From Serilophus lunatus (taxonomy: Eukaryota > Chordata > Aves > Passeriformes > Eurylaimidae): DNA of 64,000 bases. Positions within the stretch are counted from its first letter, which is position 1. Each line of letters opens with the position of its first letter. The notes beneath the pieces were generated by a model. It did no database searches. It was not told where the DNA came from and saw nothing but the letters and a program-made list of their open reading frames with translations. The translations under genes and the position numbers were made by a program. The stretch is from NCBI GenBank assembly GCA_013399895.1, contig VXBA01002668.1:186001-250000 (forward strand). The letters run 5' to 3'. Positions 52,414-64,000 of the stretch are shown in pieces.

Positions 52414-55400
52414 ATTATCACTTCAATGATGGCAGGATATCAAATCCAGAGCTGTAAGGAAGCAAGCAGAATGCCAGTTCTCTTTTGATAGTTTTTCTGT
52501 TCAAGTAGGAAGACAATCTATTGAAGTCACCAGTAACTGTCTCTAATTGTTGAAGTCACTGTTTACGGAAATGTAATGTATGTTTGCATATCTAACGAGA
52601 TTAGAAAGTCCCCCAAAAGATAGAATTTCAGTTTTTATCTTGAATGTCTGTCGCTATTTGCAGCACTTTATACAACATCTCAAATCTTAGGCTTCATGGA
52701 AAGCACAGTCCGAGGATTTTTTGCAGATATTTTATTTCAGTTCTGATAGATCATTAGAAAAACTAATTGTGTGACAGTTTTACTTAATGCTCTTCACAAT
52801 CTTTTACTTGTTGCCTGAGACTGAGGGCTGATCGACTCTCCACGTAGTCCTTTTGGACTGACCCACATCTTTGCTATTTCAGCCTTTGTTGCCCAGCAGC
52901 TGCCTCAGAGTATTTGCTCTGTGGTGACAGTGATTCCCAAGTCAAGATCTTGTCGTAGGGAACACAGAGCCTGAGGCAATATATTAGCTAGGGGAATGTT
53001 GAAAAAGGCAGAAATATTTTCCATCCAAAGCATGTTGAACACCTTCAGGGAAATCTTATCTTATTTCACATGAGTATATATTTATATTTGTATTTTAACA
53101 AGTATGACTGCAAAGGGTTATTTCTTGCTCTGAGATTGTTTGATGAAAGATGCTATAGATGTGTGGAATACTTAGATAAAGTGTTGTGCTATTGATTTGC
53201 TCCTATTGCTATGTGGAACTGAGATCAAAACAGCCTGTATTCAGTAAGGGAGTTATGCAGATGCATAACTTAAATGATGTAAATAATTGGCTATCGAATA
53301 TCAAAGAGTTCTTACATGCCTTATATACAGTGTGCATAGAATCACCTATAGATCAGATCCCTAAGGGGAATTTTAATTGCTATTGCTTTCATGGGAAGTT
53401 CTGCAAAATATATTTTTTTAATAATTGTAGCATTAATAAAGAATATGAATGCTACAAATGTAAAAGAAGAGTGGTCCTTCAACACCATGGAGTGTTCTCA
53501 TCCTTACATGTCATTGTAGGTGCGTTGAAAAACATGCACTGAGTTTCACCTGTAGTATCCTGTGTTTCTTATGTCACACCTTTGGCATTGTGTGACATAG
53601 TTCTGGTAGCTGCATTTCTCTAGAGCTTATGAATGCTTGATATTCAGAGGAAGCATCTTCCTTCCTGTGCAAGTGCTAGAGAAAAAACTGACAATTTGAT
53701 GCTTGACACATTTTAAAGCTTCACCGTAAAATGTTACATTCCTCCTGAAGTGTTTATCCATTGTCTACCCCATAATCCTCTAGGCCATTTATCTGAGGTT
53801 TAGAGGGTTAGTTCAAGAGTTAAATGAGTATTTTGTGTACACAAAGTAAAAGAATGTAAAGATAAGAGATTTACCCTATAGTATGTAATCAAATAATTAA
53901 TGAGAGTGAGACTCCCTGATTGCAGGAATTTTTGTGACATTTAGAAAGGTAAAGACTTGAAGAAAGACTTCTGCTTTATTGGATAGTGCTTTGCAAGTAG
54001 GTGATGAGATGGGGGCCTCATGTAATTGTTCATTAGAAATGGATGACTAGTCTTAAACACTTGACTCTGGAAGGGTCAGATGTTAAATGCCAGGTTCGGG
54101 GAGGCCTGCCTGCTCTGCTTTAACATCACCCGGTACTGTGCTTGTTAATAGGAATTATGTTTTAGGATCTTCGACTGTCAGAGTGCTTTGGATGGGGACA
54201 CTAACAAAGACAAGGAAGTTAAGGGATGGAAATCCCTAAGACTGTTTTCCACTGTCACTGTGCCTTAACAGCAGGTATGAGCCATTAGAATAGTGCTCCA
54301 TCATGTCATTAAAAAAAAAAAAAAAAAGAAAGAAATGTTTAATTTATTCTTTTCTGACAGATGTCCAGTCATGACTGCAGAAGTAGTTACCTCTGAGCAA
54401 AGACTAATGGCAGTTTCCTCTTCCCAAGATGATTTGAAGCAGAGATAGTCTATGAACTGGTTAAATAAGCAATGTTACACCACAGATTTCAAGACACCAG
54501 TGATATAGAAAGATGTAGAAACATTAGAGAATACTTTAAGAACTGAGGTTAGATTTGGAATAGAATTGGGATTTTCACTGCTCTAAATCTTCATTTTAAT
54601 TTGGGTGTATACATACTATCATACCTTGTTTTATTGCTTTACCTTGTTCTGTGTTACCTCTATGGAATGTTTGTGAAGGAATATGAAACAATTCACCAAA
54701 CTTCAAATGATGGAGAGAATCAAATAACACCAATGAAAATTTGCAGATTTGGTATGAAGAGAGGTACAAGCTTTACTATTTATTACTACACCAAAAGCAT
54801 TGCTTCTGCATCTCTTGTCATGTTAATAACAGTCCTTACTTTAAGAATGCCAGGAATGTTATGTCAGTTTGCCAGAGTTCAGATAGGAGGCATTCCATCC
54901 ATGTAAGTTTTACGTACTGGTTGTAGCTATACCATCAGGGATTGAAATTGCAGCAGGCAAGACAAGATTGTATTCAACACAAAAAAATGGACTTCTTCAT
55001 TTTTGATGTATATGGTACACATTAGACAAAACAATCATGTGGAGGGAGACCATTTTTCTCCTTTTTTAAGAGTTACTTTCTAGGCCTTTTGGTAGTTTGT
55101 AAGGGAATTGCCTTAAAATGCATCTTGCCTTGTAGTAGGTTTGTGAATCTTTTTTTCTCTTTCTAAAGAGATGCTTTATAGTGAGCAAAACATGCAGGAT
55201 GATAGTTCCCTACAGTAGTCTGGTCCTAATCCTTTGCGTCACCTTTTCTGGTTTGTGCAGTTCTAGTATGAAAATATCAGATTGGAAAGGGTCAATCCTT
55301 TGATCCTGTTCAGTTTTTGGAAAGATCAACGTCACAGGTTTTTCCCAACTTCATCAATGTGGCTACTTATCACCCAGCAATTATACAGAGACTCAGCTTG

Positions 55401-55647
55401 TTTAACATACACTGCTGAGCAAAAGATTAACCATTTTCCAGCATATTAATCTAGCTGGATACAAACCAACTACTTGATGAAAAATGCTCTGTATCCTGTT
55501 AATATTTTGCTGAGTAATGCAGTCCATCTCACCTTACTTAAAATATTCTTTCTGACACTTACCTGTGCCAGTACACTTGTGTTTCTACATATATTATTTT
55601 CCTCAGTACTGAACACTTCAGAAAATGGACTAAGTAATGCATCTTTC

Positions 55648-55651
<4 letters not shown>

Positions 55652-55678
<27 letters not shown>
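55652..55678 (+). repeat. (TG)n microsatellite
   Basis: 27 bases of perfect TG repeat in the intergenic region. Confidence 0.97.
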
Positions 55679-56052
55679 TTTGGAAAACAATTGTGGGACA
55701 AGTATCCTAACAACTGTAAAGGAAAGAGTTTGGTCATTGAAACACCATGGGAAAGAGGATCTGGATTTTGCTAAAGCCAGAAATTTTAAAGTGAAGGGCA
55801 AAACCAAACAGATTTGCAAGGGGCTGCAGTATTCGAGGAGATAAAGAGTACTACTCTGTTCTTAAGATTCAGACAGTGGCTTGAATGGTCTGTCTAATGA
55901 GGGCTTTTATGGAAGAATTATGCAAAGAAGTATTTAATTAAGCAAATACAAATGGAAATCCCTAATATTTACTTTATTCTTGGCAAAAGATATTGCAAAC
56001 ATTTGCAAAGGTCTCAAGATTCATAACTGATTACAAAAAAATTAAAATTAGG

Positions 56053-56131
<79 letters not shown>
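56053..56131 (+). repeat. (GATA)n microsatellite, about 19.75 units
   Basis: 79 bases of perfect GATA tetranucleotide with no interruption, directly preceded by 'attaggg' and followed by 'tttatgtagg'. Confidence 0.99.
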
Positions 56132-59100
56132 TTTATGTAGGTTGTAAATGAGATTTTGAGCCAAATTCTTCAACCAGGAAGTCCAGGTGTGTGGCAGACT
56201 AATAGCTTTCTATGAAAACTGTATGTGAACCTTTTCAGCTTTGACCATATTCATTCTCCTCAGAAGGAGGAGGCTGTGGTCACCTACCAGTGAGGTGAAA
56301 TGAGTGTTTCTGTGAAGACAGCAGATTCTAAAGCCTCCCTGACTTACCCTGGTTCAGTGTAAAATGGTACAAACTGCTAAATCCCAAGGGTAGCATGTTC
56401 ATGGGCTACTGTTTGGCTTGACAATCTGCAGACAGAACAAGTCTTTTGAAGTCTCATGAAAAGTTATGAGGATCAGAAGAAAATGAAGAACACAGAGTAC
56501 CACATGTCATTTTTTTCCACCTTTTTTGATCCATATTCTCTTCTTTCTCTTCTCGTAGACATACCCAAATTCAGACATTTCAATATCTGAAAAAAAAGAT
56601 GCAGTGCAGTGATACAAACAGTTCCTGGGTGCTATAAGCTGTTCTGGCTACTGTCCTAGAAATTGCACAAAAGCAAAAGTTTCAGAAGGTTTTTTCAGGG
56701 GGAGTGGTGATGGGGGGGAAACAACAAAACAACACCGAAAGCAAGTGTTCTTTGCTAAACCCCAAATTTTTGCAGCTTTACAGACCTCTGTTCTCCATCC
56801 CAGCTTAATGGCCATAGGGAATATAAAATGTCTTTCTTCAACCTGTCCCAAACTAAATGAATAAATAGATAAAATAATAATCTAACAAACAGCAGATGTT
56901 TAAACTTGCTTCAGCTGCAATTAAAGTCTGTGTTATGGAGTGTTTCAAAGCTTTGCATAGTCCCTCCAATTCTCAGTGGCTGTTCTTGTGGTAGGGCTAG
57001 GCAAGCACTTTTCTTCTTAGGCCCTGTCCCTCAACTCTCCACTGTTTTATATAAAATAACTTTAATGAATGTGTCTGGCTGGCTCTTCTTTAGCCCACCA
57101 AAGCATCGGACTTCACGGAATGATTTATGGTCTTACTAAGTTCCTTTACAATTTTCTCACTAAGTCACTTTTCACTGGGACTAACAAAACAAATCAAATG
57201 TGGAATTCCTAGGCCAAGTCAGAGCATGACTTTTCCTCTCAGTAGTTAAAATTTAAAAAAATGATATATTCGATCATTCTAAAAGGAGATTTAAAACATT
57301 TATGTATCAAAAAGCAAGTGTGCTCTATTAATGTAGTTCAGAACAGCTAAGGATTTAAACAATGAGACAATTAAACACTATTGTAGAACTTAAATAGAGC
57401 AGGAGTTAAGAAATAGGGAAAGTATTCAACAAAGCATTTTTAGGTGGTTTAGTATTTTTTACTTAAATAGATGGTAGCAAAGGTCACTCTTGACAGCACT
57501 TGTTATTGCAATTTAATAAACAGAACTACATTATCATTTCAGGGAATTCTGATTTAGGCCTTTTTTCCAGGGAGCTGACTTCTTTTTTTTTTTTTTGTTT
57601 GGTTTGGGTTGGTTGGTTTGTTTTTGTTTTTTTTCCTGTTAGATTCATGAAGTACCATATTCCATAAACAGCCCTATTAATGAAGTCGTCTGGATTTTCC
57701 TTTCTGCTCAGACATCCTCTGTATTTCTTTGTCATTGTATAGAGGCATTAAGAAGGCCTGAACTCCAGCAAGGTAATGTTACTATCCCATCAAACCAAAC
57801 TGAGTTAAAAAAATGCAAATTCCCAAAATGGAGTTACAGTCCAGTATTTCTAGAGATTTTTCTCAGCAATTAGTAAAGACTAATTTTCATGGCATGTAGT
57901 TCAATAAGCATTAATTAAAAATTAAGTGTATTTTCTTATCCTGGAAGTACTGAGAAAGGTAGATGTTTGATACTAACTCAGTGGTAGGGGGTATCACTTG
58001 TAAGTCACACTTTTCTAGTGTGTCAGCCCATATAACTCATACAAAGAGTGAGCTGAAAGGCTGGATGTCTTTCAGAAAGATGCATGGGCAGGCTTTTTGT
58101 TGTGGGGGCCATGTTCAGGAAAAAATAACAAATCCAGTGACAGAATGTCTGCTTAACTCATAAATCTCTAGGGAATTTTCAGGTTCAGCCTGGAGCAATG
58201 TTTATATGTATGTCAGTGAACTGAAAATCAAAGCCCCTTGCCTGGCCTACGGGAAAGGAAATGCATGAGAATAGGATACCTTCCAACTCTAAGGATTCCT
58301 TATAATTTTCGGCTGAACACCTCCAGGTTAATACTGTAGCAACAAGACTCTCACAGTGGAATGTATTGATTAATGCTGTACTTCTTCAGGAAGGATATAA
58401 AGGTCAAGGTTAGAAGGACTAAAGTGATTTACTAGCAGAAATCTGTTAGGTGTTTTGAAAGGTGTTATTCAAATATCTGCTTTATATCCATACAAATGAC
58501 AGAGCTTGGATTTGGGTGGTTTTGATTCCAAGGCTGCTGGAAAAGAGAGAGCAACACATTTGTTGCTATTATTAAAAAACTGAATAAATAAACTTCTCAA
58601 GGGCCTTTCAAGTCTAGACTGTGAATGTCAGGCCTTTTTGACTTCCACGGTTGATAAATGTCTTAATGACACATATTATCTACCACTGCCTGTACGAAGT
58701 GCGCCTCTGAGTGCTACCATGCTAACAAAACAATCAGCATCTGGCTAAGTTTGCTTCTAGTGATGTCTAAGGAAAATTGATTTCTACTCATTATAAAACA
58801 ATTTACCACTTAGACAGGGGCAGATTTCATCAACTTGAAAGTAATAAAAAGTGATGGCAGATCAACAGATTATTTCTATTTTTTCATTTTTAGTTTTCTG
58901 TAGAAGAAAGTAGGAGAACTTATAAAACTATCAGGTTCTTTTTCGGATGTTTGAAATGCCCGTTAAGAAGCCCTTGGACTTAGTGATCAAACATCACTGA
59001 GAAAATCAACTTCTATATATTGTGTAATAAATCTAGATTATTTATGGCCTAATTTATGTAGAAATTTATCTAATCTGCCTCTACATTGTACTTCTTCAAA

Positions 59101-61265
59101 ATTTACATGCTTCTTGTATCTATTTGGCTCAATATTTTAGGTGAAAACTAAGAAAATTTTAGCATTTTCGGCTCTTTAACTCTGAAGCAAACTTAAGATG
59201 TATCATATTTAAAATTATTTCAATTTAAGGGGTACTATTTTGCTGACCAAGTTTTTGATAAACTTTGGCCAGATTGTCCACTGTCTTGCACAAAAGCAAT
59301 AGCCCATTTCCTGCCCACTGCAACTTTACATGTTGGAGATTCCCCATACAGGAAAGAAAGTAGTTAGATGTACTTGTATAATGAATGTCTTTTTTTCTGG
59401 ATCCTGGGATAGACCCATGTGAGTTCACATGTAACAGGATGAAACAGAGGCAGACTGTATATGCCAATTTGAAGCATTCAGAGCTAGGAGTTGTATCACA
59501 AAGAGTAACTTTATTCCTTCAGAAAATTAAAGATTAACATATTTCTAACACTGCTTTCCGGCAGATTTCTCCCACAAAAGGCCAAAGTCACGGCCAAAGA
59601 AGAGACCACAGCTAACTCAGGTGGGACTTCAAAGTTAAGTTGCTGGTAATGGAAAAAACTCTTGCTGACTTTCCTTATGTTCCCTCAAATATGCCAGACT
59701 TAGAGATGGGCCCCATGGTCTTTCTATGGCATGTCCAGCAAAATTTCATGAAGTCATTTTAGTGGAAGTGTGTCAGACTATTCCGCCTCAAGTAGTTCTG
59801 CATGAAAAGACAAACTAGAAGTTTCTATATCTGTTTCTAAATGCAAACTCTTGTTAAACATGAATGTTGTTCCTACAGTTAAACTTCACTGATGGGAGAA
59901 GTGCTATGAGCAAGTTGTGCAGTTTTTTTCACCATTCTAATTTCTGGAAGTCAAACACAGAACAGGTAGGGCAGCTTTACTGATTTTTGGTGACTAATGG
60001 CTTTGAAAATAATTTTGGCTAAATTTTGGTCCATTATCTCAATCTTTTGTGTTTTATCGTCTTGAATAAGCACCTGGATAACAATTTAAAAATGGATAGA
60101 TGTTTGGCATTTGGGAAAAATTTTTCCCTCATGAAATGATTGAATGAGACTATAATGCCTGTTAAAATAAAAAGAAATACACCTCTGTCTGCTAGATTGA
60201 TATGCCTAGAAGCAACTTCTCTCCCTGCTAACTCGTTTATCCATTATCTCCTTTTACACTTAAAACAAGCACCTTTAAGATCAGAGAATTTAAGCATAAA
60301 TTGGACTCTGCTGTGGTCTCATAATTTTGATATTTTCTCAGTCACAAAACTAAATTTGAAACACTTAAGTCATTAATGCAATGGGGTTTTTAAACTGTAC
60401 TACCATGTGAATCACTTAAATTGAATAAAGGTGTATATCTTTTTTACATGTAGCAGATTTTAAAGAGAATTCATGAAAATAACTTTGGGGAAAAATCATT
60501 AAATTTTGTAGATAAACTTTAGGATTTAGTAAGTCAAGCAGTAGCAGTGATTTTCAAACAGTTCTACTATATTAACAACCAAGAAAGATCTCTGTCAAGA
60601 ACCTCATGAGGAATCTTTTAGAATTAAAACGAAAAGTAGGATGAGATAAAAAGAAGGTCAAAGAGAGCTACTATGAGACCTTATCAGACAAGACTTTTCA
60701 TTATTCTCCTCTTGGGTAATTTTTACTTTGGGTGCAAATGAGTTGTAAAAGTTAATGATTTAGGAACAGCATAATCCCATGATGAAATCTTGTCCATAGT
60801 GCTTCAACAGAGTTTGAAAGATTAAGAACAGGTGATTCAGGCACTATGAGTTGAAAGGTAGATTAATTACTATATATTTTCTGATACATTCTATAAGAAT
60901 TTGTGGATAAATGTGAGGAACTCCTCTGTTTCTGTGGAAAAAGATGAAGCTATATGTAATTTATACCATTAGTCTTTGACTTGACCATCACTAACAAAAA
61001 GAAAAAAAATGGTGGTGGCTCACTAGCTTGTAAAACTTCCCAAATGTACACCTGTTTTAAAATGTATTACTTGAGAACTGTTAAATAAGAACCTAGCTCA
61101 GACCATTAATAAGATAGATTTAATTTAAGATTGATTTAATGTTAAATTTCATAGACAGATTTTTTAAACCAAATAACGGTCTCCCTTTTTTAAGATTAAA
61201 TGCTGCGAGTGATTAAAATGTGGATTTTCATACACAGAGCCAGACAATACAGGTTTTTAGCGGTG

Positions 61266-61271
61266 TTTATT
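61266..61271 (-). terminator. SOSTDC1: Candidate SOSTDC1 polyadenylation signal
   Basis: AATAAA on the minus strand, about 0.89 kb after the SOSTDC1 stop codon, in the size range of a vertebrate 3' UTR. It is preceded on that strand by an 18-base T run. An ATTAAA at 61668-61663, about 0.49 kb after the stop, is an alternative. Transcript data would be needed to choose between them. Confidence 0.3.
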
Positions 61272-61276
61272 TTTGT

Positions 61277-61294
61277 AAAAAAAAAAAAAAAAAA
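61277..61294 (+). repeat. Poly-A tract (18)
   Basis: 18 consecutive A on the plus strand, near the candidate SOSTDC1 polyadenylation signal. On the gene's strand this is a T run lying just upstream of AATAAA. Confidence 0.95.
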
Positions 61295-62158
61295 GAAATC
61301 AATTACTTTGAAAGGAAGTAACACCTGTCTTTTGATTGCACATCTTTTAAACACAAATAATACAGGGTGGAGAATGAAAAATACGATTTTTATGTTGCTA
61401 GTTCAAAATAACACCTAAGTCTATGGATGTTCAAAATTAAAATATATATATACCAAGAATGCTAAAATGTCTATTTTACATTATCTACAAAATTATGTTC
61501 TAATCCAGCCACAAATCATAGGAAAATACTTTGATACATATGAAAAGCTATAAACATAAAGAAATTTTGAAGGGAAATAACACACATAAAAGCTCATTAA
61601 ATAATTACAACAACAAATAAATAGTTTGTTCAGCTTTACTTTTTGATTGCTGCCATGCATATTTTAATTTTTGGTATACTGAGATAAGAGAAAGGTGAGC
61701 ATGCAAAGCATATTTTTTAGAATGAATCTAAAAGCAGATACAAGGTGTTGTATTTTTCAGCTGTTGTCAGAAGTTCATAAAATATGATATAGAAGGCAAT
61801 AGATGTGATAACTGTTCTCAGGAAAACACACAACAAAGCATCTTTTTACAAAACAGACTTCAGTGAATACTCATGGAAAATTTTCTCTGCCTGCATGGCT
61901 GGAGAAAATGTAAAAGTTTATAGTGTGGGTTTGGAAGGCTTGTGTTATTCCCCATCTTGAGCATTTGGAAAAACACCCAAAATGTCCATATGCTGAGAAT
62001 GCCCCTTTTGATTTTGGTCAAAGCAATAAGCATGTAACGTCAACTGAGAACACAGCAATGGCAGACTTGTCTTTAAGCAGTCAGAATGGTAAAGCAAATG
62101 GTTACAGGTGAGTTCAATTTTGGCACGAGGAGATGAGAGGGGAGAGAATGTTTGACTT

Positions 62159-62574
62159 CTAACTCGTACTATGTTTGCTGGATTTACTGGCTCTTTTCCT
62201 CTCTTTGTGGTGCTGGATAGGTTTTGCTTGAGAGGTTCCCTCGAAGTTGTGGCTGGACTCGTTGTGCTGCCTGGTGTACCTCTTGCACTTGCAGGCTGTG
62301 ACCACAGTTATTTTGTAGGTTCTTATACTTCCATCCTGACATTGCAGCTGGATCCTCTGAGTGCGAGTTTTGTCGTTGACACATCTCCACTCTTGCGAGC
62401 TCCGCCTGCTCCAGTACTTGGTTCCGTAACCTCCTCCAATCCAGTTGGGGAGCAGAGGCAAAGGGAGACATTCACCAGCACATACCAGTTCCTTCAGGGG
62501 ATTAATGCTGGTGCACTGGCCATCTGAAATGTACTTGGTGGATCTCAGTTCCCGACAACCAACTTGAACTCGAT
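62159..62574 (-). CDS. SOSTDC1: SOSTDC1 last coding exon
   Basis: Encodes the C-terminal 137 residues of sclerostin domain-containing protein 1 (ectodin/USAG-1/Wise), a secreted antagonist of BMP signalling and modulator of Wnt signalling through LRP co-receptors. The exon follows a TTCTGCAG acceptor, starts with two bases completing a split codon, then reads RVQVGCREL and ends KHSTS with a TAG stop at 62161-62159. All eight expected cystine-knot cysteines are visible, in GCREL, GQC, LVCAGEC (two), WRC, LQC and ACKC (two), with the GGGY and WSRRSSQEW segments in the finger loops. There is one N-E-S glycosylation site after the knot and a basic Lys/Arg/Ser tail. The frame stays open upstream into the intron with a chance ATG at 62770, which should not be taken as the start. 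The signal-peptide exon lies beyond the right edge. Confidence 0.98.
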
Positions 62575-64000
62575 CTGCAGAATGCACAGAACAGTAAACA
62601 CTGAGATTCAGAATGCAGCTATTTCCCTTGCCAGTTATTTTCACATTAACCAGGTATGTTTTGCAGAAGTTAAAGTAGGCTGTAATCTTTACAGGACATC
62701 TCTTTACTGTTGTGTCCCCCAACACAAGGGCCTCAAGCGCTGATGGTATCTCTGGGAAATACCAGAGCATAAAGAAATCCTAATGATATGCATTTCAGCA
62801 GTTGTGGTAGAAGAGGCAATTTTATTCTCTATCCTTCTTCTCAGGGACATACCTTTTAGAAGAGAAAAAAATGCCCCAAGGGAATAAATGTTTCCTGTTT
62901 GTTCTGAGTCTAGGGAATCTGCTCTGTGATGTTTACAACAATTATGTTGGATCATTAGCAAGGGGGAAAATAGTGCTTTGGAAACTTTTGTTTATATGCT
63001 TCTAAATGAATTTCAAATAGTGTGTTTCTTCTCAATCCGTGGTTACAGTGGACTGAGTCTCCCATGACCTCTGTGGCTCCGAACACAGAGACTGCAGAAG
63101 TGGTAACAGCTGAAGTTACCAGGCAATGGGGTTCTGCCTATGAAATTTGAATGATTAGCAGTAACAATTTCAGACGGGTCTTTTTGCCCTCAGGATAACA
63201 CCGTCTCTGTGTCTGTAGTTGTATGTTATATATAACATAGAGGATCCTGCAAATACTCTCAGGCAACTGACAGAATCAATATGCTGAGCTTCTCATACAG
63301 GCGTGTTTGTACCCGTCTATATGTGCGGCTCTGCACCCTGCAATAAACACAACTGTTTATTTCAGTAATTACACTTTGAAATAAACGCCTACAGCGTGCT
63401 TAATTTTAATAAGCAATCTTTACTGGCTGTGCTCTCCCTCTTTCTGAAGGACAATTACGGCGCAGATTCTACATACAATGCAATTAACTAACGCTTTTAA
63501 AATAGAAGTAATTACTAGAAACATTTCAGAATGAATCATAAAAGGCTTTGAAGGTACATCTACATATCACAGCTACACGCTCCTTCTCTTTCTATTTGGA
63601 TTTTTGGAAGCAAGTTCTGAACAGAGACGCTGCATTAAGATGACTTCACCCTGTCCCCTGTGTCTCATGGTGGGCAGGCAGAGGGACTGTAAATCTGCAA
63701 GCTGACCCCAGGGACTATTGACAGGGCTGCTGTCCTGCTTGCCTTACAGAAAAGATTCAAGCTTGCTTTCCTGCAGCTGCACTCAGGAATGTACCTGGAA
63801 GCAGCTGGTCACAGATCTGAGTTTGTCTCTGTTTTTCTGTCTTCCCTGGATCAGCTTTTCGCCAGTGACAGCTCATTGACAATGAATACCTAGTGGGCTG
63901 CTCCAGTAATCTCATAATGATGCGATGTTTCCTGTGCACTTAAGCCCTTAGCATTCATAGAAGCTGACACACCTGGCTTAGCTGAAGGGTATCGGTGTCA
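62575..64000 (-). other. SOSTDC1: SOSTDC1 intron 1 (partial)
   Basis: Sequence upstream of the SOSTDC1 last exon. No match was seen for the signal-peptide-encoding first exon, so this is read as intron. It includes a repeat-free block around 63.34-63.55 kb rich in forkhead- and homeodomain-type motifs, described separately. Confidence 0.7.
63340..63520. promoter_or_regulatory. Candidate regulatory element with forkhead and homeodomain motifs
   Basis: Within the SOSTDC1 intron, three forkhead-type ATAAAC/GTTTAT matches occur in about 45 bp (63343-63348, 63355-63360 and 63380-63386 region). Two identical GTAATTAC palindromes lie at 63365-63372 and 63508-63515, and an inverted repeat TGCTTA...TAAGCA lies at about 63398-63416. 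The block has no repeat signature. A regulatory role is an inference from motif density; AT-rich DNA produces such words by chance. Confidence 0.35.

Larger units (their letters stand above)
51276..62158. other. Intergenic region between CRPPA and SOSTDC1, including the SOSTDC1 3' UTR
   Basis: About 10.9 kb, AT-rich, with no recognisable coding sequence. Apart from simple repeats ((GT)n, (GATA)n, poly-A/T tracts) I see no CR1 or LTR copy here, unlike the CRPPA introns. The leftward end of the SOSTDC1 transcript (3' UTR) should occupy the last several hundred bases. Reading frames such as those at 53.2, 54.6 and 55.5 kb have no family features. Confidence 0.7.

Noticed and set aside
53186..53542. 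118-codon plus-strand frame with a CYKCKRR-like run
   Set aside because: A single Cys-x-x-Cys is not a zinc finger; composition is typical of translated AT-rich DNA and there is no splice or promoter context.
54601..54906. 101-codon plus-strand frame with hydrophobic segments
   Set aside because: Hydrophobic stretches are common in T-rich noncoding sequence. No family resemblance and no supporting gene structure.
62575..62770. N-terminal extension of the SOSTDC1 frame beginning at an ATG at 62770
   Set aside because: Residues before RVQVGCREL do not resemble SOSTDC1, and a good acceptor (TTCTGCAG) lies exactly where homology begins, so this is intron read-through.

Overview
This window is vertebrate nuclear DNA, almost certainly from a bird. 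It is AT-rich, has large introns with GT/AG splice sites, and carries many truncated CR1 LINE copies and one solo retroviral LTR. The CR1 3' ends (runs such as 'ggtcccttccaacc' and 'attctgtgat') are typical of avian genomes, and the LTR and CR1 variants look more like Neoaves than chicken; that last point is an inference. No bacterial-type genes, CRISPR arrays or convincing tRNA/rRNA genes were seen. Most long reading frames are chance or repeat-derived.

Two real protein genes are present, both partial and both on the minus strand. The first is CRPPA (ISPD, D-ribitol-5-phosphate cytidylyltransferase). Its first five coding exons run right to left: exon 1 at 49870-50009 in a CpG island, exon 2 at 42680-42959, exon 3 at 26566-26715, exon 4 at 11210-11314 and exon 5 at 5113-5158. 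They join in frame into 240 codons plus one base covering the IspD-like catalytic domain. The remaining 3' exons lie left of the window. The second is SOSTDC1 (ectodin/USAG-1/Wise). Its last exon, at 62159-62574, encodes the whole cystine-knot domain; its first exon lies beyond the right edge. CRPPA makes CDP-ribitol for O-mannosyl glycan synthesis on alpha-dystroglycan, and SOSTDC1 is a secreted BMP/Wnt antagonist. They are neighbours by conserved vertebrate synteny and have no evident functional link.

Layout: 1-5112, CRPPA intron 5 (partial) with two CR1 copies. 5159-11209, intron 4. 11315-26565, intron 3, with a 1.55 kb GC-rich solo LTR at 12050-13599 in the same orientation as CRPPA and a cluster of CR1 fragments at 15.7-18.7 kb. 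26716-42679, intron 2, with CR1 copies at 27.3, 28.9 and 38.2-39.0 kb. 42960-49869, intron 1, with a well-preserved CR1 at 43.2 kb. 49490-50545, promoter CpG island broken by a 295-base assembly gap (50124-50418). 50598-51275, a CR1 copy. 51.3-62.1 kb, a repeat-poor intergenic stretch with a pure (GATA)n array. 62.16 kb to the end, the SOSTDC1 last exon and its upstream intron, which holds a candidate conserved regulatory element near 63.34-63.52 kb.

I did not find a previously undescribed biological system. The points most worth checking are the sense-oriented LTR with its own TATA box and polyadenylation signal just upstream of CRPPA exon 4, its internal duplicated module and G-rich end, a CR1 arrangement resembling a 5' inversion, the uncertain CRPPA start codon next to the gap, and the forkhead/homeodomain-type motif cluster upstream of the SOSTDC1 exon.
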